Assembly: GCA_910589165.1 (NCBI GenBank) | Contig: CAJUSP010000007.1 | Span: forward strand, 64,860 to 119,179 | DNA: 54,320 nt | Direction of reading: 5' to 3' | Source of the DNA: an uncultured Adlercreutzia sp. | Lineage (GTDB): Bacteria; Actinomycetota; Coriobacteriia; Coriobacteriales; Eggerthellaceae | Shown: positions 1-7,691 of the stretch, piece after piece | How the letters are laid out: every line of letters starts with the position of its first letter | How positions within the stretch are numbered: the first letter of the stretch is position 1 | Program-made: the position numbers and the translations under genes | The notes under the pieces: generated by a model | What the model saw: only the letters and a program-made list of their open reading frames with translations | What the model was told of the DNA's origin: nothing | The model's database searches: none

Positions 1-2301
1 TCTCGGCGTCGACGTACTTGACCGTGTAGGACAGGTCGGTGCGCTTGGCGTAGTAAACAGTGATTACGTCCCTGCTTGCATCACCGCTCAGAATCAACTT
101 TTCAGGAGCAACGCTTTCAATCTTATATCCAGGGATAATCACCGCCGTGTTGGCCAGGTCGGTAATCTCGTCCCCGTACTTATAGGAACCCTGGACGGTT
201 TTCTCAGGCCAGAGAGAACTGCTCGTTGCCGCATCGATATAACGAACTTTGTAGGAAGACACTGTTTCTTTTGAATAATACAGCACCAGCTTAAGCGTGC
301 CGTCAGCCTTTACTGTGCCGCTCTGCACTGTACCTTCATGCTCAACGTCAAGATAGTAACCAGCGTAGCTCTTTTCTTGTGCGACTACGGTAGAGTCCGT
401 CCTTCCAACGAGTTCGTCCGTATCGGTAAGCTCATACGATCCATCGGCTGCTTCCTTGTAGTGCACAACCGTGTACTTGGTTGAGTTCTTGGGGGTCCAC
501 TGTGCATACAAAGTAGTATTCGTGTTGATCTGAATGGAGTTGCCGGCTGCATACGAATCGCCCGAGCCGTCTGCAGCAGTGTTCCAGCCCGCAAATTCAT
601 AGCCCGGCTTTTCCAGTTCTACCCACGTACTCGGATTTTTCGGATCGCTGTAGTTGCCCGGCGCGGCTACTTCAGCATAACCGCCCGCTCGCACCTCCGA
701 GCTCGAGGGAAGCGCGGTCGTCGGGGATCCGCCATTAGCATCATAGTCGAGATACAGCTTCGCTTTGTCGCGGACAACGCCATCAACGTGCCATTCGCTC
801 CGATAGCTTCCGCTCTGCTCTTTGGCGACATACCAAACCACATATTGAGTATCGGGGTTCCAATACTTTCCGCCTGCATTTCTGTCGTTTACAAGATCAT
901 AGAACTTATCCTGGAGGGCAGACTGAACCGCCTCACCAACAGCAGTATATGCTGGATTAATGTACTCCAAGATATTCACGTTGGACATTTTCTGAACTAC
1001 ATAGGTGTAAACATTGTCGTAGTTAAGAGAGGGCTCATTGGGAACTGTGCCGTCACTGCGAATGGCAACGACCAGATCCGCCATCTGCGACCCCTCGACC
1101 TTTGCCCATGTCGCGTACAGAGTCTGAGACTTGAGCAATTCGAACTCAGAGCCAGCGGGGTACACGTTGGCAGCTTCACCCTTGGACACAATGCTTGCAT
1201 TGGAGCTGGGGGGGACCATCCCATAAACTGGTAGCCGTCTCTCGTGAGGCCGGCAGGCTCAGGGAGCATGACTATTTCTCCGACATTTCCTGTAATACCT
1301 TCGGGGGCGCTGCCGCTCACTGCACCGTTAGCGTCAAAGGCGAGAGAAACAACTTGCTTCCACACTGCATAGAAGGTCACAGCTTCACTTACAGTGTAAG
1401 TGCTGCCAGACATATAAGTCGCAGACTGTGCGCTCTTCTCGGTGGACCATCCAAGAAATTCGTAGCCGTCGCGTTTCATGTTGCCTGCTTCGGGCAATGT
1501 CATCTCGGTGCCTACTTCATACTTTGCCGAAGACGGTGCTCCTGAACCACCATTGGCATCAAAGCTAACGGTCTTTTTAGCAACACCGGAAACAGTCACG
1601 TAAAAGTATTCGTACGTATATCCGAAAGGATAGGTATAGCTCCAGCCCGTACGATGACGGATCGTGTATTCACCCGGCTCCGCGTCGTCGCTCGCGGTAA
1701 CCTTCACGCTTGCATTCTTCGCGTTCGACAGCTCGACACCGTTCACGCTATCCGACCAAGAGGTGATAGCCTCCGACGAGGAAATGCGGCCGGCGCTAAT
1801 CTTCCAGTTTTTATCAGTGTCTCTTGTTGCGTTGTCTATAGTTACGCTTTTCCCAGGTTCAAGCTCATACTCAACTTCATTTGCGTAGAGGTCGAGCGTG
1901 TTCACGCTTGAGGACACCACGCCATCGTTCGTCCCAGATGCAGTCACTCTATCTTCGGTCTCATCAGCTTCGGGCTCTTCCTCCACGGTGGGAGTTTCGG
2001 TCACCTCCTCTTCGGGCTCCTGGGCGACCGGCTCCTGCTCGGGAGCGGCTTCCTCCTGGGGCTCTTCAGCCTCGGGCTCGGTGACCTCGTCCGTTGCGGG
2101 CTCCTCGTCAGCCGCCTCGGGGACATCGACGTCTTCGGGCGTCTCTACGAGAGCCTGCTCGGCGTCATCCTCGGCGTTGGCGAAGTCCGTGAACATGGTC
2201 ACGTTCAGGAACGAGAACACCAGGAGCACCGACAGCAAGACTGACAGGAACTTGCCCTCGGCGGTGTTCCGCGCATCCATGAAGCGCGCGATGGTCCGCA
2301 T
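1..2301 (-). CDS. Large secreted InlB-repeat surface protein, partial, with a frame change at a G7 tract
   Basis: The gene runs off the left edge, so its C-terminus and any wall anchor are not visible. ATG at 2301 is preceded by GGAAGG at 8 nt; an in-frame GTG at 2310 is possible but lies too close to that site. Residues 1-45 form a signal peptide (hydrophobic FLSVLLSVLLVFSFLN, cleavage near ANA). A Glu/Pro/Thr-rich stretch of about 70 residues follows, then an Ig-like segment and InlB/Flg_new repeats (FDANGG...GYEFLGW...FYAVW). The frame breaks at the plus-strand G7 tract 1208-1214. The upstream frame then reads unrelated sequence and stops at 997 (434 aa). Adding one G restores a continuous frame of typical repeat sequence (GWS-PPSSNAS, YATWA, GYEFAGW, YAQWTP, MucBP-like YTVKYVDAE) open to position 1. 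Likely a surface adhesin, phase-variable, mutated or misread; which one cannot be told from a single sequence. Confidence 0.8.
1208..1214. repeat. G7 homopolymer at the frame break of the left-edge surface gene
   Basis: Seven G on the plus strand (C7 in the coding strand). With seven, the upstream frame leaves the InlB-repeat frame; with eight, both halves join. The tract is short for slipped-strand switching, so sequencing or assembly error is a real alternative. Confidence 0.7.
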
Positions 2302-2385
2302 ACTCCACACCTTCCTTCTCTACTACCTACTACGTTTCCTACTACCTTTTTAAATACCGACTGGCGTCGGGCATTTAACTTTGTT

Positions 2386-2415
2386 GGCGGCAAGGGCGTG
2401 GCCCTTGCCCTACGG
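2386..2415 (+). repeat. Dispersed intergenic palindrome, copy A
   Basis: GGCAAGGGC / GTG loop / GCCCTTGCC followed by CTACGG, with a leading GGC. The same unit recurs at 18848, 18938 and, inverted, 52906, with a compensated variant at 11501. All copies are outside genes. Confidence 0.75.
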
Positions 2416-2795
2416 ATCTTGCGGGGGCTTGATCCGCGGCTAGTTACGCTTTGGTTTCTGGGGCGTTGGGGAACCGTTAGTTTCGGAGGGCTTTGTTGCC
2501 TTCCCGACACCGCGGATACACCCGCGCGTAACTTTGCGTAGCATTCACCTTAGTGATCTGGGGAAATTTGTCCACTGACATTTATGACAAATCAGTCAAC
2601 GATTATCGGTTTTCTCAGAGAACCCCCCCTGAACAGGGTTTTTACTCCTCTGCATCGTAGATGCCCCTCGAAAAGTTGAATGCCTTTTGATAGGGTAATG
2701 CACGACCTAAAAGCGATCTAAACGCTCTAAACCTGAACCGAACGGTAGCTGCTGAGGGGCGAACGGTACACCCTATTCCGAGGATGCGTGTCCCT

Positions 2796-2834
2796 CACTT
2801 CCGAAAATCCGCACTTCCCACTTCCGAAAATCCG
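2796..2834 (+). repeat. 16-bp direct repeat
   Basis: CACTTCCGAAAATCCG occurs at 2796-2811 and again at 2819-2834, separated by 7 bp. No function is evident. Confidence 0.6.
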
Positions 2835-2848
2835 TTAGACGCGGACGC

Positions 2849-2873
2849 AAAAAGGGCGGCCATGGGGCCGCCC
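2849..2873 (-). terminator. Rho-independent terminator of the acidic orphan gene
   Basis: On the minus strand GGGCGGCC-CCAT-GGCCGCCC is followed by TTTTT. It lies about 27 nt past the stop codon of the gene at 2900-3454. Confidence 0.8.
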
Positions 2874-2899
2874 TGGGGTGCTTGTTGGGAGGGTGTTGG

Positions 2900-3454
2900 T
2901 TACTCGGCTTCAGGAGCTTCCGGGGCCTCTTCTTCTGCTTCGGCTTCCTCTACCTCTTCGCCGTCGGCGTACTTCTCGTCGATTTCCTCCTCGGAGTATT
3001 CCACGGGCTCCTTGAGGTTCTCCATGAAGTTCGGCGCCTCGCCGATGTAGGCCGGCTCGGCCTCGAACTGGAAGGCGCCGTCGTCGGACACCGTGTACAG
3101 GTAGGCCACCGCGTAGCCGGTGTCGGCCCCGGGCTCGCCACCCTCGGAGATGATGGCGTCCTTCACGCCGTCGTCGGTCTCAATGTAGCCGTCGTAGCAG
3201 AAGGCGTAGGCGCCGGCGCCGCGGGCACCGCGCACGTTCTTCTCGGCGGCTTCGAAGCATTCCTCGGCCGAGTCGCCGGGGTGGCTTTCCAAAAACAGGG
3301 TGTCCTTCACCACGAGCGTCGTGAAGGGGATGAGGTCTTCGCCGCCTTCCAGCTTGCCCTTGGCCTCGTCCAGGGCGAACACGAGGACGCGCTCGAGCTC
3401 TTCAGGGATCTCGGGCACCTCGGTGCTGTCGTTTTCGATGTTGCGGTCGGCCAC
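2900..3454 (-). CDS. Small acidic protein of unknown function
   Basis: 184 aa. The GTG start at 3454 is set by AAAGGAGG 6 nt upstream; the frame is open further upstream but there it reads low-quality Arg/Ala-rich sequence. I do not recognise a family. There is no signal peptide or membrane segment. The first ~140 residues look like a folded soluble domain of mixed strands and helices (PEELERVLVFALDEAKG near the start, GYAVAYLYTV in the middle). The last ~40 residues are almost entirely Glu, Ala and Pro, a strongly acidic tail. It stands alone with its own terminator at 2849-2873. Confidence is high that it is a gene, none is claimed for a role. Confidence 0.75.
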   Translation of the reverse strand: MADRNIENDSTEVPEIPEELERVLVFALDEAKGKLEGGEDLIPFTTLVVKDTLFLESHPGDSAEECFEAAEKNVRGARGAGAYAFCYDGYIETDDGVKDAIISEGGEPGADTGYAVAYLYTVSDDGAFQFEAEPAYIGEAPNFMENLKEPVEYSEEEIDEKYADGEEVEEAEAEEEAPEAPEAE

Positions 3455-3596
3455 GGCGGGCCTCCTTTCTGCGGTTGCGCCGCGGGCGGCGCGGGCGCCG
3501 GCGGGCGGTTTCAAGCTTTCGCCCAGTTTAGTACAACGCGCCCGCCCCCAAAGCCACAAGCCCGTGACAAAGCGCAGCTACGGGGTAGAGGGAACT

Positions 3597-4463
3597 CTAC
3601 CGAGCTTCGAGCTTATCTGTTGCTTGCTTGAACAGGTCGGGAGACCAAATCTGCAGCGACGTGGAATCGCGCAGGAAAGGCTCAACGTCCTTTGCTGCCG
3701 CCTTGAAATCGATCGAGTCGAAGCGATCGGCGAGCATTGCGCGCAATTTCTCCGCAGACAGCTCGTCTATGGGATCCCAATGCCCTGTTTGCTCTAAGCG
3801 CGCCTGCAAATGCGGGAGGTTGACCTTTGCCCCTCTACCCAAATAGAACAGGTAGTCGTACAAGTCCCGTCCCTTGATCCGGTTTTTCCAGCTGCGGCAG
3901 AGCACCGCGTGGATCTTCCCGGCGAAAAGCGACGGCTGGTCGTACAGGTTCACCTCGTAGGGAGACGGGAGCAACTGGTATCGCCGTTCGTACGTGGCAA
4001 GCTGGGGCGGGTTCACGTCGATTTCGATCTTTATCTTGGTGCGCTCGTCGCGCGGAACGCCCGAGGAGAAGTTCTCGTTCGGATAACAAACAAGCAAGTG
4101 TTCCCGGGTGTTCCCCTTCAGGAACGTCGACTGGATGTCCGAATCGACCCTCTTGTCCTTTTTCTCCATTTCTACGTTCATGCCGCAGGACCTCAGCTCT
4201 CTTTCTATAGAGCCGAACCATTCCGCAAGATCGAACGTCTCGTCGGGGGTCATCAGGGAAAAGTCCATGTCCTCGGAGAAGCGGTCGAGGCCGTAGAAAA
4301 TTCGCAGAGCCGTGCCGCCGTAGAACGCTGCACGGTCGAAGAAGCCGGCGCGGGACAGTCCGCACAATACAAGCTCCTGCATTACTTCCTTGATCGCATT
4401 CTTCTGGTCGCGGAGCGAGCGCACGTCGTAGGCCTCTAGCATGGAATCAAGCGGTGGCTGCAT
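3597..4463 (-). CDS. abiEii: AbiEii-type nucleotidyltransferase toxin
   Basis: 288 aa, the usual size for AbiEii/AbiGii toxins of the DNA polymerase beta superfamily. Family motifs are visible: GGTAL at 49-53, the metal-binding SEDMDF at 63-68, the third acidic site KIEID at 145-149, GKIHAVL at 182-188 and KGRDLYD at 197-203. AbiE toxins are bacteriostatic nucleotidyltransferases that act in phage defence and are held in check by AbiEi. The start at 4463 has GAGGAGG at 7 nt and lies 17 nt inside the end of abiEi, so the pair is translationally coupled. A later in-frame ATG at 4442 is less likely. All key residues are present, so the toxin looks intact. Confidence 0.9.
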   Translation of the reverse strand: MQPPLDSMLEAYDVRSLRDQKNAIKEVMQELVLCGLSRAGFFDRAAFYGGTALRIFYGLDRFSEDMDFSLMTPDETFDLAEWFGSIERELRSCGMNVEMEKKDKRVDSDIQSTFLKGNTREHLLVCYPNENFSSGVPRDERTKIKIEIDVNPPQLATYERRYQLLPSPYEVNLYDQPSLFAGKIHAVLCRSWKNRIKGRDLYDYLFYLGRGAKVNLPHLQARLEQTGHWDPIDELSAEKLRAMLADRFDSIDFKAAAKDVEPFLRDSTSLQIWSPDLFKQATDKLEAR

Positions 4464-5049
4464 AGCGCTGCCTCCTCTTCAGGCACTTGGCGAGCTTTCT
4501 GATGGTGGTGCTTCGGTAGAGTTCGGCTAGGGCTGCTATGTCCTCGGCATTTATTGCGTCCACTGCTTCTGGATCGAGTCGCAAGTCGGCGAACAGGAGG
4601 TCTTCTAGGTCGCGGTAGGTGGACACCGGTGGCCGCAGCCAGAGCATGTCGCAAAGCGCCTTCTCGGGAGTTGCGATGCGGAACGCCCGGCCCTTCTCAA
4701 CGGCCGTAACGATTCCCGCCGGAAAGGCGACTGACGGAACGTCGTGGAACGTAAATGTACCGAAAGGCGTTTCGTAGCGCTTAACACGCCCCTTCTCGAA
4801 CGTAGCGGATGTCACCGTTGGCACTGCTTCGGGAATCATTCCGTAGTAGGCAAGCGCATATTCGAAGGAGATGTACGAAGGGCCGCAAATGCTGGCCGCC
4901 AGGAATTGCGGCGGAGTAGTCGCGTCCGTTTCGTACAGACCCTTCGTCACGCGGACAAGGACACCGTCGCGCACAAGGCGCCTCATCTTGTTCTTCGGGT
5001 CGCCGTAGGAAGACAGTTCTTCCTGAAGCATCTTGGCCGTTTTTACCAT
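4447..5049 (-). CDS. abiEi: AbiEi-type transcriptional-regulator antitoxin
   Basis: 200 aa from ATG 5049, chosen because GAGGTG lies just upstream; an upstream in-frame start at 5118 would place the promoter and operator inside the gene. Residues 1-45 form a winged helix (KMLQEELSS, MRRLVRDGVLVRV, KGLY), followed by an AbiEi C-terminal domain (ISFEYALAYYGMIPE, ATPEKALCDML). In characterised AbiE systems AbiEi represses its own operon through inverted repeats and neutralises AbiEii; the palindrome at 5062-5082 over the -10 fits this. First gene of a two-gene operon with abiEii. Confidence 0.88.
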   Translation of the reverse strand: MVKTAKMLQEELSSYGDPKNKMRRLVRDGVLVRVTKGLYETDATTPPQFLAASICGPSYISFEYALAYYGMIPEAVPTVTSATFEKGRVKRYETPFGTFTFHDVPSVAFPAGIVTAVEKGRAFRIATPEKALCDMLWLRPPVSTYRDLEDLLFADLRLDPEAVDAINAEDIAALAELYRSTTIRKLAKCLKRRQRYAATA

Positions 5050-5061
5050 ATTTTCACCTCT

Positions 5062-5082
5062 AAGTTGCATTATACACAACTT
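5062..5082 (-). promoter_or_regulatory. abiE promoter -10 inside an inverted-repeat operator
   Basis: The minus strand reads AAGTTG, nine bases, CAACTT, with TATAAT (5074-5069) in the centre. It lies 13-33 nt upstream of the abiEi ATG. No strong -35 is seen about 17 nt upstream. A repressor bound here would cover the -10, as expected for AbiEi autoregulation. Confidence 0.65.
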
Positions 5083-5214
5083 ACTGGCGGAAATAGGGTT
5101 ATTAGGGACGACTTCCAAGTCGCACGGGTGGGGGGCGGATAGTGCGAGCGGGGGCGCAGGGGTGTTGTTGGTGGCTTTGTTCTGCGTTTGGACGGGGTCG
5201 CGAGGGAAAAGTTC

Positions 5215-5405
5215 GACAAAAATGGGCGGTTTGTTGCGGTGTTAGACTATCCTAACTTCGCAGTGCTTCGCATTATGCCTGGTCAGAGCGTTGGGCTGAA
5301 AAGTTAGCCTTTACCTACCCGCAGCAAAACGACTGTTTTTGTCGGACTTTCTCTTCTTGATGGCAAAAAGGAGGGTTTTGCTGCGGTGTTGCATCAAGCT
5401 AACTT
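5215..5405. repeat. Cluster of three ~44-bp repeats, one inverted
   Basis: Units at 5215-5260 (+), 5300-5343 (-) and 5362-5405 (+) share GRCAAAAA at one end, then TTTGYTGCGG, a variable 8-10 nt, and CTAACTT at the other end. The distance from the first to the last block is 37, 36 and 37 nt. They occupy the ~470-bp gene-free stretch between the abiE promoter and the YhgE gene; a possible fourth fragment starts near 5415. No coding sequence was found in 5119-5519. Confidence 0.65.
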
Positions 5406-5519
5406 CATTTTGCGGCAAAAGAGGAGGTCGGAGGCTTCGTTTGAGCAGCGAAACAGGCAAGCGCAGACTAGCGAGGCTTACGCTGGGACAGCCGCGGCAG
5501 GCGGGGGTAGAGGGGGGCG

Positions 5520-7691
5520 CTAGAGGAACTTGGTTTCGTTTAGTTTGGTTAGGATCCAGTTGTTTAGGCGGATTACGGGGCGGCGGAAGATAAGGCCGAG
5601 GGCGAGCGACGGGACGAGGAATGCCGACAACAGGCCGAGGCTTACCAGGTAGTGGTTGCCGTAGATGCCGGCCATGGCGCCTTCGAAGGCCTCCATGGAA
5701 TGGGCGAAGGGCAGCCACGGGTAAATGTCCTGGAACAGCTGGGCCAGCATCTGCACGGGCATAAGGCCGCCGGAGCCGCCCAGCTGCACCACCAGCAGGA
5801 TGATGGCGATGGCCTTGCCGATGTTGCCGAAGCTGACGGTGAGGGTGTACACGAGGCTGGTGAACACCACGGCCGCCACCACCAGCGCCAGCAGGTACAG
5901 CACGAAGTGCTCGCATTCCACGCCGAGGAAGAACACGTTGCCCAGCCCCACGATGAGCGCCTGGGCCACGCCCAGCAGGGCGAACACGCCGTAGCGGCCT
6001 AGGTACTGCTCGGCCTGGGTGGGGGCGCGGCCGGCTTTCTTGGTGAGGGCAGCCACGCGCTCGGGCGACAGCGACACGCTCATAAGGGCCACCATGAAGA
6101 TGGCGCCGATCCACAGGCATAGCGAGGTGTAGAACGGGCTCATGGCGCTGCCGTTGTTGGCCATGGCGTACACCGCGTGGCGCTCCAGGTGGGTGGGCGC
6201 GGCCAAAAACTGCGCGATGGCCTGCGGGTTGTCGCCGATGATGCGGCGCACCTCGTTGATGTCGCCGGTGGCCAGGGCGTGGGCGAGGTCGTCTCGGGCC
6301 TGGGCGAGCTGCTGCTCGGCGGCGGCCAGGGTGTCGGCGGTTTTGCGCAGGGAGGCTTCGGCGTCGGCCAGGTTCGTGCTGAGCGAGCTGGTGGAATCGC
6401 CTAGGCTGGTGGCGGTTTCCTGCAGCGAGGAGGCCAGGGCGGCCGTGTCGTCGCCCACGGTGGCCAGGCTTTCGGACAGCTCGGCCAGCTCGGTGCGCAG
6501 AGTGTCGTTGTAGGTAGCCTCCGACGAGGACAGCGCGTCGCGGGCCTGGGCGATGGCGTCAGTGGTTTCGGTGCGGGCCGTGTCGAGGGCCGTGGCATCG
6601 GCGCGCACCGTATTCGAGGCGCGGCCGAGGGCGGCTTCCAGGGCCTTCAGCTGGGCAATGACGCGGTCCAGCTCGCTAAGGGCCGGGCTGGCGGGCGTCA
6701 CGGAGGCCAGCGTGTCGCGCATGTCGCCGTAGGCCGCCGCCAGCGATGCCACGTCGGTTTGGCAGCTTGCCAGCACCTCCTGGGCGGCGACGGGGTCGTC
6801 CTTGGCGGCGGCGAAGGCGGCATCGGCGGCGCTTGCAACCTTGTCGTAGGCGGCATTGGCCTCGGCCAGGGCCTTCTCGGCGGCATCGGCCGAGGTACCC
6901 AGGGCGTCGCTTGCGCTGGAAAGCGCGCTGCGGGCATCGCCGATGAGTGGGGCGGTGGCATCGGGAGCGCGCCCCGCCTCCTTCAGAATGTCGGCCGTCG
7001 CGTTCACCAGCGAGCCGGTTGAGCCCATAAGGTCGGCGTAGGCCCGCGCCTGGTCGGCCGCCGCCGAAAGCTCGCCGGTGGCCTCGGTAAGGCGATCGCC
7101 CAGGCTTTCCGCATAGGCGAGAATGCCGTCGCCGGTCATGAAGGTGGTCAGGCTGCTGGTGGTGTCCAGCGCCACGCCGGCCACGGTTTCCGTGAACGTC
7201 TCGTCGATGGTTTCCTGCAGGGTGCTGGCGCCGGTGGAGGTCACGCGCTGGGCGATGGCGTTTTCCTTCTCGTTGTCGTAGTACACGATGGACGGCTCAG
7301 TGATGTCGCCCGAGAACACCGTCATAAGGTCGGCGGTGAACTCCTTCGGGATGATGAGCGCCGCGTAGTACTCGCCGGAGCGCACGCCCTCGATGGCGGC
7401 GTCTTCGCTGACGAACTGCCAGGCGAACTGGTCGTTGGCGCGCAGCTTCGAAATGACCTGCTCACCGGCGTTCAGGCGCGCGGGCATAAGGTCGCTTTGG
7501 AAGCCCTCGTCGGCCGAGGCCACCGCCACCTTGATGTTGCCGGTGTTGTCGTAGGGGTCCCAGAAACCCAGCGTGGTGAACCAGGCGTACATGGGAGGCA
7601 CGAGCACCAGGCCCACCACCACAATGGCGGCAATGACGTTGCGGAAGAGGTTGCGCACATCGCCCGCGAAGATTTCCCAGATCATTCTCAT
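5520..7691 (-). CDS. YhgE/Pip family membrane protein (second of a pair)
   Basis: 723 aa. One N-terminal transmembrane helix (IAAIVVVGLVLVPPMYAWF) is followed by the family's conserved WDPYDNT...VAVASAD segment, an extracytoplasmic region, a long Ala/Ser/Thr-rich coiled coil (about residues 200-500), and five or six C-terminal transmembrane segments from about residue 535, ABC-2 permease-like. YhgE/Pip proteins include the phage infection protein of Lactococcus and resemble EsaA of type VII secretion; the molecular role is unsettled. The ATG overlaps the upstream YhgE stop as ATGA, so the two are coupled and probably form one complex. An alternative ATG is 6 nt further in. Confidence 0.85.
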   Translation of the reverse strand: MRMIWEIFAGDVRNLFRNVIAAIVVVGLVLVPPMYAWFTTLGFWDPYDNTGNIKVAVASADEGFQSDLMPARLNAGEQVISKLRANDQFAWQFVSEDAAIEGVRSGEYYAALIIPKEFTADLMTVFSGDITEPSIVYYDNEKENAIAQRVTSTGASTLQETIDETFTETVAGVALDTTSSLTTFMTGDGILAYAESLGDRLTEATGELSAAADQARAYADLMGSTGSLVNATADILKEAGRAPDATAPLIGDARSALSSASDALGTSADAAEKALAEANAAYDKVASAADAAFAAAKDDPVAAQEVLASCQTDVASLAAAYGDMRDTLASVTPASPALSELDRVIAQLKALEAALGRASNTVRADATALDTARTETTDAIAQARDALSSSEATYNDTLRTELAELSESLATVGDDTAALASSLQETATSLGDSTSSLSTNLADAEASLRKTADTLAAAEQQLAQARDDLAHALATGDINEVRRIIGDNPQAIAQFLAAPTHLERHAVYAMANNGSAMSPFYTSLCLWIGAIFMVALMSVSLSPERVAALTKKAGRAPTQAEQYLGRYGVFALLGVAQALIVGLGNVFFLGVECEHFVLYLLALVVAAVVFTSLVYTLTVSFGNIGKAIAIILLVVQLGGSGGLMPVQMLAQLFQDIYPWLPFAHSMEAFEGAMAGIYGNHYLVSLGLLSAFLVPSLALGLIFRRPVIRLNNWILTKLNETKFL

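Larger units (their letters stand above)
2302..2899. other. Intergenic region with repeats and terminator-like hairpins, no gene seen
   Basis: No convincing coding sequence. It holds copy A of the dispersed palindrome (2386-2415), a short CCCTG/CAGGG hairpin followed by T5 around 2628-2645 that could terminate plus-strand transcription, a 16-bp direct repeat (2796-2834), and the terminator of the next minus-strand gene's neighbour at 2849-2873. The AT-rich part around 2550-2720 may carry promoters for the surface gene, but no clear -35/-10 pair was found. Confidence 0.5.
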
